From a virus: DNA of 46,988 bases. The position numbers were made by a program, and so were the translations under genes. This document shows positions 14,369 to 21,435 of this stretch, piece by piece (position 1 is the first letter of the stretch; every line of letters starts with the position of its first letter). The notes below the pieces were generated by a model, which did no database searches, was not told the origin of the DNA, and was given only the letters and a program-made list of their open reading frames with translations. Location: positions 1-46,988 of the IMG/VR virus record IMGVR_UViG_3300026518_000002. One strand, written 5' to 3'.

Positions 14369-14731
14369 ATGGAACAGCAAGAAATTAAAGCGCGTATTGA
14401 AGCAATACAGTATATATTAGAAAATGATCTAATAGCAGAAGAAGCACTATCGGATGCTGAGGAAGAGCTGTACGAGCTATCGCACATGCTACCAGCAGTG
14501 GAGGGTGGAGCTAATTCTGAGGTTAAAGAAGATGTAACTCAGCCGTCACATTATAAAATAGGTATAGATGTATATGCAGCAGTTGCTAAGAATAAAGATG
14601 CGTACGATGGATTCTTACATCTTAATGCTACTAAGTATCTGCACAGATGCTATCATAAGCATGACACACCGGTTGATGATTTAGGTAAAGCTAAATGGTA
14701 TATAACTGAGTTATTAAAAGGATATGAATGA
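14369..14731 (+). CDS. DUF3310 protein (120 aa)
   Basis: Residues about 58-118 match DUF3310: PSHYKIGIDV, GFLHLNATKYLHRCYHK and DDLGKAKWYITEL. The family includes T7 gp1.7, a nucleotide kinase. The first 50 residues form an extra acidic helix pair (EAEEELYEL). Sits in the nucleotide-metabolism group. It overlaps the exonuclease gene by four bases (ATGA). Confidence 0.8.
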   Translation: MEQQEIKARIEAIQYILENDLIAEEALSDAEEELYELSHMLPAVEGGANSEVKEDVTQPSHYKIGIDVYAAVAKNKDAYDGFLHLNATKYLHRCYHKHDTPVDDLGKAKWYITELLKGYE

Positions 14732-15390
14732 GTTTAGGCATACTAAAAGATATTATGCTATTCGATGATCATCGTGATAGTACAGAGCCAAATGCGATTA
14801 GTATAACGACATTGCTTGGGCCAGCCTACAAAGCTAAACATTATCTTAACAAATCTGGTAAGTATGAGAACGACGATATTACTTTTAAAAGAAGTAGTTT
14901 CATCGGAACTGCATTTCATGCTAGAGCTGATATGATTACTAGAGATCGTGAAGATTACAAAACTGAAGAGTTCTTAGAACGTAAAGTCACAGTAGACGGT
15001 ATAGAATATACTATCTCTGGATCTTATGATGGCCTTAAACTTGTTGAAGGTAAGTGGTACATATTTGATTACAAAACTGGGTATGGTAAGACTCGTAATG
15101 AAGTAGCTTTACAAAAAGATGCAATGCAGATGTCACTATACAGATGGTTACTCGAAGAGAAGTATCCAGATATAACTATAGAAGATGAAGGATATACAAT
15201 ATTTGTATCACAATCTAATAATGTTATGGAAGAGATAGAAGTACAGCTAACTGATATACACAGTGTAGAAGACTTTATTGATGCTAAGATCTATATGATC
15301 GTGCACAATGAGAAGGTTGACTGTCACGAAGGTATCAAATATAATGGTTGTACATACTGTCCGTGGAATTGCCCAGAACGTAAGCATTAA
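14728..15390 (+). CDS. Cas4/RecB-like PD-(D/E)XK exonuclease (220 aa)
   Basis: The PD-(D/E)XK core is present: SGSYDG (Asp, about 97-102), FDYKTG with D-x-K (about 113-118) and QMSLYRWLL (the Q motif, about 134-142). The C-terminus has CTYCPWNC, probably part of an iron-sulphur cluster as in Cas4 and AddB. Such exonucleases generate 3' tails for recombination. It pairs naturally with the Sak4-like ATPase and the SSB-like protein downstream. The fourth cluster cysteine is likely C199, in DCHEG. Confidence 0.8.
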   Translation: MSLGILKDIMLFDDHRDSTEPNAISITTLLGPAYKAKHYLNKSGKYENDDITFKRSSFIGTAFHARADMITRDREDYKTEEFLERKVTVDGIEYTISGSYDGLKLVEGKWYIFDYKTGYGKTRNEVALQKDAMQMSLYRWLLEEKYPDITIEDEGYTIFVSQSNNVMEEIEVQLTDIHSVEDFIDAKIYMIVHNEKVDCHEGIKYNGCTYCPWNCPERKH

Positions 15391-15399
15391 GCCATTCTA

Positions 15400-15408
15400 T
15401 GGTATAAT
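15400..15408 (+). promoter_or_regulatory. Extended -10 promoter of the homing endonuclease
   Basis: TGGTATAAT (TG, one base, perfect TATAAT) lies 26 bases before the ATG of the HNH gene. No good -35 is visible, which extended -10 promoters do not need. It gives the homing endonuclease its own transcript. Confidence 0.6.
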
Positions 15409-15433
15409 GCTTGTAACTTAATGTAAGGACAAG

Positions 15434-15973
15434 ATGATGGATATTCCAGGATATGAAGGCCTATATACTATAGCCGAAGACGGTTTAGTATATGGGACTA
15501 AGCTAAAAACACCTTTGAAAGGTGGATGGACAAAAACTGATATAGGGTATAGGAGTGTATCTTTAACGAAGAACAAGATTAAGAAATCTTATTTGGTGCA
15601 TAGGTTAGTAGCTAAATGCTTTATACCTAATCCTTACGACTATCCAGAAGTAAACCATAAAGATGGTGATAAAACAAACAACAATGTAGAAAATTTAGAA
15701 TGGTGTTCGAAAGAACAAAACGCTAAACACTGGGTAAAAGAGTTGGGAGTTAAACCGTTTTCAAAAGAACGATTATCGCAATGTGCCGAGAATGGTAAAA
15801 GATATGGTGGAACTAACAAGGACGAAACAAGATCACTAACATTCGAGGTAGCTGAGTCTATCCGTGAACGTGTAGAATGTGGCGAGAAACAAAAAGATTT
15901 AGCAAAAGAATTTAATATTCATAAGTCTACTGTTAATGCCATTATAAAAAGAAGAACATACAATGAAGTATGA
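15434..15973 (+). CDS. HNH homing endonuclease (179 aa)
   Basis: This is an I-HmuI-like enzyme. A NUMOD4-type N-terminus (GYEGLYTIAEDGLVYG) is followed by HRLVAKCFIPNP and the HNH signature VNHKDGDKTNNNVENLEW (about 75-92). A C-terminal helix-turn-helix (QKDLAKEFNIHKSTVNAII) binds DNA. It splits the recombination gene group but has its own promoter ahead and a hairpin and TATAAT behind, typical of a free-standing mobile gene that inserted without breaking its neighbours. Confidence 0.88.
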   Translation: MMDIPGYEGLYTIAEDGLVYGTKLKTPLKGGWTKTDIGYRSVSLTKNKIKKSYLVHRLVAKCFIPNPYDYPEVNHKDGDKTNNNVENLEWCSKEQNAKHWVKELGVKPFSKERLSQCAENGKRYGGTNKDETRSLTFEVAESIRERVECGEKQKDLAKEFNIHKSTVNAIIKRRTYNEV

Positions 15974-15998
15974 CTGTGATTACAATTGTAGTGAGCGT

Positions 15999-16030
15999 AA
16001 GAGATAGATTAATCTATTTCTTTATATAAT
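15999..16030 (+). terminator. Hairpin (possible terminator) followed by TATAAT
   Basis: AAGAGATAGATT (15999-16010) and AATCTATTTCTT (16011-16022) pair along their length, with one G-T pair, leaving a minimal TTAA loop. A T-rich TTTATATAAT follows. The stem is AT-rich, so termination may be weak. The following TATAAT (16025-16030) is a perfect -10 and could restart transcription for the Sak4-like gene at 16086. Confidence 0.45.
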
Positions 16031-16085
16031 ACATCCCCATTTATGAAGGCGTACGCTGTAGATGGGTAAAAAACAAGGAGCAAAG

Positions 16086-16736
16086 ATGGCAGAAATAAAT
16101 GTACCAGTACTAATAGTATCTGAGTCAGGTTCAGGTAAAAGTAGTTCGGCAAGGACACTACCTGCAGATAAAACAGTAATCGTAAACACAGAGGCTAAGC
16201 CAATGCCGTTTAGAGAGTTTGCTAAGTTTAAGAATATAAACATTCGTAAGTATAAAGACTTCCAGAAAGTTATGAAAGAACTGCAGTCTTCAGACAAATA
16301 CGAATATGTTGTAATAGACAGTTTAACGTCTCTATTAGAGATGTGTAATAAGTATTGTAACACAGTTTACAGTGGTTATAATATATGGTCTGAGTATAAC
16401 GACATCGTATATAATACGCTTCAAGATATTAAAGACTTACCCCAACAGGTATTTGTTACAGCTATACCAGAGTATATCGAAACAGCTCCTGGTGAGAAGA
16501 CGGCCGTTGCTAAGACTAAAGGGTCTGAGTGGAAAGGTGCAATGTCTAAAGAATTTGCAATCGTTCTACACGGTCACTTAAGCGAAGATGAAGAAGGTAA
16601 TATAACTGATTACCAATTCAGAACTAAACCGTCTAAATACGACCAAACGAAGACACCTGATGGAATGTTTGAAGATAAGTTCGTGCCAAACGATATGAAG
16701 CTTATATCTGATGCAATCAGAAACTACTACAAGTAA
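16086..16736 (+). CDS. Sak4-like RecA-fold ATPase (216 aa)
   Basis: ATG 16086 is preferred (ACAAGGAGCAAAG ahead) over one 24 bases upstream. Walker A SESGSGKSS (about 12-20) and Walker B YVVIDSLTS (about 75-83) mark a RecA-core ATPase of the phage Sak4/AAA_24 type, involved in recombination and annealing. Length is normal. The following small gene and the SSB-like gene complete a recombination group with the exonuclease upstream. Distinguishing Sak4 from a RecA-like packaging or repair ATPase would require alignment. Confidence 0.78.
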   Translation: MAEINVPVLIVSESGSGKSSSARTLPADKTVIVNTEAKPMPFREFAKFKNINIRKYKDFQKVMKELQSSDKYEYVVIDSLTSLLEMCNKYCNTVYSGYNIWSEYNDIVYNTLQDIKDLPQQVFVTAIPEYIETAPGEKTAVAKTKGSEWKGAMSKEFAIVLHGHLSEDEEGNITDYQFRTKPSKYDQTKTPDGMFEDKFVPNDMKLISDAIRNYYK

Positions 16737-16968
16737 TGAGAAAAGAGTAGCTGCGCTACAACAGCAGTTACTTACATTCTTCTCCAATGATAAATCTCGT
16801 CTTAAATCTTTCGCACAGAACTGTGAGTTAATAGGGTTTAAGTTAAGAGACAACATTGACGCAATCGTTGAGTTCCCAGAACATTTTAGTTTACTAATAA
16901 GTTATGAAGATCTCGGAATTCTACCGAAATTAGCAGGTAGTCTGAATATATTAAAAGGAAAAAAGTAA
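16711..16968 (+). CDS. Unknown small protein between Sak4-like and SSB-like genes (85 aa)
   Basis: Overlaps the end of the ATPase gene by 26 bases; only this ATG opens the frame. Basic and hydrophobic helices alternate (RVAALQQQLLTFF, KSFAQNCELIGFKLRD), then a C-terminal lysine run. No known family. Its tight overlap on both sides suggests a subunit or accessory of the recombination group. Confidence 0.62.
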   Translation: MQSETTTSNEKRVAALQQQLLTFFSNDKSRLKSFAQNCELIGFKLRDNIDAIVEFPEHFSLLISYEDLGILPKLAGSLNILKGKK

Positions 16969-17589
16969 ATGTTTAAATTTAATGAAGAAGCAGCAACAGC
17001 AACAAGTGGATCAGCAGGATCAAAAGTATTAGATAGTGGGGTTCACCCAGTAACTATCAACACAGTTAGCGAGGCAATCGCAAGCACAGGAACGAAAGGC
17101 TTTGACTGGAGTTTACAAATTGGTGACTCTAAATATCCTAACATGGTTTATGGAATGTGGCATACAAAAAGTAATGGTGATGACATCAAGATGAACTCAT
17201 CAGTTATTCAGAACCTTATGGGTCTAACTGAAAAGAAGATCACTATGTATGATAAGACTATAGAAGTCAAAGATGGAACTAAAGTTGTCAAAGCTGTTAA
17301 AGAATTCGATGGTTTTAAAGGCTACGTAGCAATTGTTAAAGTGTTAGACTTCTACAATAGTGAAGTACGTGAGAAGAATGAGATTCGTGCGTTTATGAAC
17401 GAAGATAAGAAGACTTACGCAGAAACTGTTAAGAACTCTGATGCTAAGCAATTCGCTTACTACACAGCTAATCTTAAAGATACTAAAACTGAAGCATACA
17501 AGAAGGCAGAAGCTAATGGAGAAATTGGATCACAAAGCAATACAGAAACTGAAGCGGAAAGCACAGAAGAAGAAGGCAGCTTACTATAG
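16969..17589 (+). CDS. Putative single-stranded-DNA-binding/recombination accessory protein (206 aa)
   Basis: The ATG follows AAAGGAAAAAAGTAA. The protein begins with a beta-rich region (MFKFNEEAATATS, then DWSLQIGDSKYPNMVYGMWHT) and ends in a long acidic, polar tail (EAESTEEEGSLL), the hallmark of SSB proteins that recruit partners by their C-terminus. Similar proteins lie beside phage Sak4 ATPases. No exact OB-fold motif is recognised, so the assignment is moderate. Confidence 0.5.
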   Translation: MFKFNEEAATATSGSAGSKVLDSGVHPVTINTVSEAIASTGTKGFDWSLQIGDSKYPNMVYGMWHTKSNGDDIKMNSSVIQNLMGLTEKKITMYDKTIEVKDGTKVVKAVKEFDGFKGYVAIVKVLDFYNSEVREKNEIRAFMNEDKKTYAETVKNSDAKQFAYYTANLKDTKTEAYKKAEANGEIGSQSNTETEAESTEEEGSLL

Positions 17590-17872
17590 CATACCAGTAG
17601 TTAATCGTATAGGTATGCAAGTACCTAGCGATAACTTTACTATGATTGATAATGAACTATGTCTACCACTTAAGTTCAAACCTCCTAAGATACCAGCTAA
17701 GTCTAAAAAGATTTATAAAGGTGTCTTTAAACGTAGTATGAAGCCTTTTGTAGGACTTTATGATGCACAGACAGGTATTTATATCTGTTCTATACAAAAA
17801 GATCCAGATGACTGGATAGATACAAACTTACAGAAGATAAAGGAAAGAGTATATGAGTATACAACTAAATGA
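17516..17872 (+). CDS. Unknown protein overlapping the SSB-like tail (118 aa)
   Basis: Two starts are possible: 17516 (AAGGCAGAAGCTA upstream, chosen) or 17614. The first part lies over the SSB-like acidic tail in another frame and is basic (KLKRKAQKKK), so it may be a frame shadow. The downstream part (PVVNRIGMQVPSDNF to the end) reads like a real, well-folded protein. No family recognised. Overlaps the DUF932 gene by 20 bases. Confidence 0.58.
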   Translation: MEKLDHKAIQKLKRKAQKKKAAYYSIPVVNRIGMQVPSDNFTMIDNELCLPLKFKPPKIPAKSKKIYKGVFKRSMKPFVGLYDAQTGIYICSIQKDPDDWIDTNLQKIKERVYEYTTK

Positions 17873-18626
17873 AAGAGCAAAGGGATTACTAATGCAAACC
17901 GAAGGTTACCAAGTATCTGAAAGATACAACGTTATAAACAGTATGGACGTTATTGAACGATTCAGTAAATTCGGATTCGAACTAGATACTGTAGAAGCAG
18001 CTGGAGTAAGATCAGTTGAGAAGGCAATGAAGTCTTCACACATGATTAAACTTACAACTGGTGAGTCTATATTCGGTGGGGAGATGAAGCCTCAAGTTAT
18101 TATACATAACAGTTATGATGGAACAAAAGCATTAAACATTCGTGTTGGTATGTTTCGATTCATCTGTGCAAATGGTATAGTAACTGGTCATAACCTAGTA
18201 CCTAACTTACAGATATTACATAGCAATAATAGCTGGGAGACAATGATTGATGATTTCATCGATACATACGAAGTTAAATATAATGCACAGATAGAAGGTA
18301 TCTCTAATATGAAGGAACGTAAGATGTCATTCGACGAAGCTTACTATCTAGCTGAACAAGCTATTGCTTTCAGACATGCAGATCAACGTATTGTTAATGA
18401 TGCAGTTGACCCTCTAGAATTACTAGTTGCTAAACGTCGTGAAGATAGAGGTGGAGATGCTTGGTCCCGTTTCAACGTGTTACAAGAGTCACTAATCAAT
18501 GGTCATTACAGAAAGTATGGCAATGATGGTAGCATCAAGAAAGCTAAGATCATTACTAGTATTGATGAGAATATCAGAATAAATACAAGTCTATCAGACT
18601 TATTTGCGGAGGCTATCCATGCGTAG
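17853..18626 (+). CDS. DUF932 phage/plasmid-like protein (257 aa)
   Basis: AAGGAAAGAGTAT precedes the ATG. Residues about 80-110 match the DUF932 core (QVIIHNSYDGTKALNIRVG, MFRFICANGIV), and DAWSRFNVLQESLINGHY near 205-222 matches the conserved C-terminal segment of these phage/plasmid proteins. The family function is unknown; it is often linked to replication or conjugation genes. The end overlaps the Tad2-like gene by 8 bases. Confidence 0.8.
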   Translation: MSIQLNERAKGLLMQTEGYQVSERYNVINSMDVIERFSKFGFELDTVEAAGVRSVEKAMKSSHMIKLTTGESIFGGEMKPQVIIHNSYDGTKALNIRVGMFRFICANGIVTGHNLVPNLQILHSNNSWETMIDDFIDTYEVKYNAQIEGISNMKERKMSFDEAYYLAEQAIAFRHADQRIVNDAVDPLELLVAKRREDRGGDAWSRFNVLQESLINGHYRKYGNDGSIKKAKIITSIDENIRINTSLSDLFAEAIHA

Positions 18627-18873
18627 TACAAGATTATGTTTAGGGTTTGCATTGGCTGCAGCTGCAAGAGGTTACAAGGTAAGACGTAAAACAGATCCTG
18701 ACTTTACAATGAAGTTGCATCATGGTGCTATCAAAGTATTCAATAACCATACAGATAGAGAAGAAAAAGGTACACTTTTTAAATACACTAACCTAACTGA
18801 TTTTAGTGCTGATGATTTCTATATTGTCGGTGACGATCGGTCATGGATAGATGTAAACCCAATTAGGAGTTAG
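18619..18873 (+). CDS. Tad2-like (DUF2829) small protein, possible anti-Thoeris (84 aa)
   Basis: ATG 18619 follows GCGGAGGCTATCC, better than an upstream ATG. The fold pattern fits DUF2829/Tad2: an N-terminal helix (LGFALAAAARG), a V-R-R strand, alternating strands, then TDFSADDFYIV, resembling the conserved DL-x-A-x-DW ending. Tad2 proteins sequester the signalling nucleotide of Thoeris defence. Here the W of the DW motif is F. Length (84) is right. Function is inferred from pattern and needs a profile search. Confidence 0.45.
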   Translation: MRSTRLCLGFALAAAARGYKVRRKTDPDFTMKLHHGAIKVFNNHTDREEKGTLFKYTNLTDFSADDFYIVGDDRSWIDVNPIRS

Positions 18874-18874
18874 T

Positions 18875-21133
18875 ATGAACCAAAGCTTAAAGAATTCAGA
18901 GTTAGTAAGAGAACATATCGAACATTTGTTACCAACAGATGAGGTTATAGATAAAGAGAAACTGAATATAAACCTGATGTATCTAACAGATGCGTCTAAA
19001 GAGATCAATCCAGATGTGCCTATTAGTATGACAACTGTGTTCGGAATATATAGTATGTCTAACTTTGCATCACAGTTCCAATGGAAGATCAATATGAACG
19101 GTAGTAAAATACCTGTTAATGCAGTATGTTTTCTACTTAGTAAAAGTGGTAATGGTAAAGACTCTACTTTAAATGCACAACGTAAAGCAATGGATCCAGG
19201 TTATGTAGTTCTTGAACAAGAACGCGAATCTGTTGCACAAACTAAAGCAAGAGAAGCTGCAGAGCAAGCTGATGGTGATGCTAGCAACTGGCAGAAACAT
19301 TACAAACCACCAATGCCATTAGAAAATACAATATCTACTGTTGAAGGTATGGTATCTAGATTAAACGCATTTGCTCAAGCTGGACTTGGAATGCCAACTG
19401 TAATATCTACAGAGATAGGATCAGAATTAGGGTCTAATCCTAACATAGCTGATAACATTAGATTGATATCAGAACTGTATGATGTTGGTGAGTACAAAAG
19501 TAAAGCTATTAAAGACTCAGAGAGACAAGACAAACCTGTTCGTGGAATGGGAATGCCTGCAATGTTTGCTGGATCTGAAGATAATATCATACTAGATAAG
19601 AGTATATCGGCTGTGTTTAGACGAGAATTCGTTACAAAGCTAGCTAGACGTAGTTATTTTGTTTATCCAACTGTGGAAGAACATATAGAAGCGGCAGTCG
19701 ATTATACTACTTATGAAGATATGGTAGGTAAGCAAGGCTTATTCGAAAGAATGACAGCTGAGTCTAAAGCATTTATTGGTTCAGCGACTATGGACATAGC
19801 CTCTCAGCTTATAGACAACGATCATAGATTGATGGATATAGATGAAGATGCATTAAGAGCTTACAAAGATTATAAAATGTATACTAGCAGTTTAGCTAAT
19901 GGTATAGATTATGTTCACAAATCTGTTGAGTTAGAACAAATGCACAGAAGCTGGAAGATGTTAAAGTTAGCTGGTGTATTCTGCTTATGGGATCTACGTG
20001 ATAGCATCAGTATACAAGACATAGAGGAAGCTATATACGTAACAGAAATGTTAGGTAAGTATTTAGCTTACTACGAAGAGTATGCTGCTAAGGAGCTCTA
20101 TGAACTTATGGCTGATTACTTTAAACTGCATCCTGAGCATAAGTTAAGCCTACATGATTTAAAGAAAAGAGGTTTCATAACAGGAACATCTGGTCTTGAA
20201 TCTAGAGTTAAAGAATTAGTAAAGATGGCAGACAGTTTAGCTGGCTCTGAAGGTATGGTTAAGTTTGAAAATGACTTAGTATCGTTCAAAGCATTTGAAG
20301 CTGTTGGAGATCACTTTGCTAGTTACGTTCAGGTATCTGGTAGTAAACAAGAAAGAGCTACTCAGTGCCATTCAGGGTTTGTTAATAAAGCTACTAGCTT
20401 TGGTAAGTTAAAAGCTATCCTAGAGAATGATACAGCTTATACACCGTTCAAGTTTATTGATGGTAAGCGTAAGAATGAGAACATTATATCTGGTGCAACG
20501 TGGATTGCACTAGATGTGGATGACAGTGACATTACTATAAACGAAATGCATGATATTCTGCAAGATTACAACCACCATATATCTAGTACGAGTAACTCAG
20601 ATAATCCGTATAAGTTTAGAATTATACTTGAACTGAGTACTATCGTAGATATACCAGTTAGAGAATGGAAACAATTTATTGTTAACGTATCTGCTGAGTT
20701 AGGAATTGAGATGGATCCTGTGTCGTGTACGAAGTCACAGATCATGTTTGGATACAAAGGTAGTAAAGTATTAAGTACTTTAGACTCTGATCCATACGAT
20801 GTGTCTGAGGCATTGAAAAAGGCTATGAATAGTGTAAGTGAAAGTTTCAATAAGGAAACTAAGCTAACACGAACTCAAATGAGTAAAGCTTTAGACAATC
20901 CGTTAGAAACTTTTAATTATGCGTTTAATGACGATGTAACTGCTAGATCACTAACACTGTTTAGAGTTTGGAAGCAAGCTAAAGATTTAGGTGCAACTGC
21001 AGATATGTGTGAGAAGCTTATGAATGACTTAAACTATGGTTTCTGGTCAGACGGAGTTGATGACAAACGTTTTGAATCTTATGTAAAGCAGATGAGAGAA
21101 AGCTATAAAGATGAAGGAGGCTTCAGCGAATAG
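18875..21133 (+). CDS. Replicative ATPase (DUF3987-like)-primase (AEP-like) fusion (752 aa)
   Basis: The N-terminal half has a Walker A-like LLSKSGNGKDSTL (about 87-99), a Walker B-like strand (MPTVISTEIGSELG, about 173-186) and an F-A-G-S-E-D sensor region, as in DUF3987 helicase-type proteins. The C-terminal half has WIALDVDDSD (about 540-549), the hDhD metal motif of archaeo-eukaryotic primases, followed by SDNPYKFRIILEL, a strand typical of these primases. Domain order, ATPase first and primase second, is reversed compared with most primase-helicases. This is probably the main replication initiator. Confidence 0.68.
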   Translation: MNQSLKNSELVREHIEHLLPTDEVIDKEKLNINLMYLTDASKEINPDVPISMTTVFGIYSMSNFASQFQWKINMNGSKIPVNAVCFLLSKSGNGKDSTLNAQRKAMDPGYVVLEQERESVAQTKAREAAEQADGDASNWQKHYKPPMPLENTISTVEGMVSRLNAFAQAGLGMPTVISTEIGSELGSNPNIADNIRLISELYDVGEYKSKAIKDSERQDKPVRGMGMPAMFAGSEDNIILDKSISAVFRREFVTKLARRSYFVYPTVEEHIEAAVDYTTYEDMVGKQGLFERMTAESKAFIGSATMDIASQLIDNDHRLMDIDEDALRAYKDYKMYTSSLANGIDYVHKSVELEQMHRSWKMLKLAGVFCLWDLRDSISIQDIEEAIYVTEMLGKYLAYYEEYAAKELYELMADYFKLHPEHKLSLHDLKKRGFITGTSGLESRVKELVKMADSLAGSEGMVKFENDLVSFKAFEAVGDHFASYVQVSGSKQERATQCHSGFVNKATSFGKLKAILENDTAYTPFKFIDGKRKNENIISGATWIALDVDDSDITINEMHDILQDYNHHISSTSNSDNPYKFRIILELSTIVDIPVREWKQFIVNVSAELGIEMDPVSCTKSQIMFGYKGSKVLSTLDSDPYDVSEALKKAMNSVSESFNKETKLTRTQMSKALDNPLETFNYAFNDDVTARSLTLFRVWKQAKDLGATADMCEKLMNDLNYGFWSDGVDDKRFESYVKQMRESYKDEGGFSE

Positions 21134-21189
21134 TCGTGTCGCATCTGGACACAAGACATCAGTGTAAGTCGACAACAAAGGAGTCATAT

Positions 21190-21318
21190 ATGACAATATT
21201 AGGTTTATTAACAACGGCAGTAGCCATAGTTATAGTTGCTGTAAAAGCAGTAGTTAGCGGTTTCAGTATGAACAAGGTAGATAAAACTTCCAAGAAGATA
21301 CAAAAAGCGATTGACTAA
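21190..21318 (+). CDS. Mini membrane protein, family copy 2 (42 aa)
   Basis: ATG 21190 follows AAAGGAGTCATAT; an ATG at 21136 is in frame but lacks such a site. One transmembrane helix (LLTTAVAIVIVAVKAVVSG) and a basic tail KVDKTSKKIQKAID. Shares the design of the 6480 protein and of the adjacent 21318 protein (both end K-K-I-x-K-x-hydrophobic). Function unknown. Confidence 0.7.
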   Translation: MTILGLLTTAVAIVIVAVKAVVSGFSMNKVDKTSKKIQKAID

Positions 21319-21434
21319 TGGTAGGAGACGTATTAATAGCGGTTCTTATCGCTGCTTTTATAGTAGGCTTAGTACTTCCTAAAAGAAAGGAAGTAGCTAA
21401 AACCAAAAAGAAGATTGACAAAGCTTTGAAATAA
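21318..21434 (+). CDS. Mini membrane protein, family copy 3 (38 aa)
   Basis: TAATG overlap with copy 2. One hydrophobic helix (VLIAVLIAAFIVGLVL) then RKEVAKTKKKIDKALK. Its tail parallels copy 2 (K-T-S-K-K-I-Q-K-A-I), so the two are probably a tandem duplication. Last gene of the early block; its stop is followed after one base by the stop of the 2,082-residue protein on the other strand. Confidence 0.68.
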   Translation: MVGDVLIAVLIAAFIVGLVLPKRKEVAKTKKKIDKALK

Positions 21435-21435
21435 G

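Noticed and set aside
16372-16581. Plus-strand 69-codon frame inside the Sak4-like gene
   Set aside because: It lies within the Walker-motif frame of 16086-16736, which is clearly the coding one.
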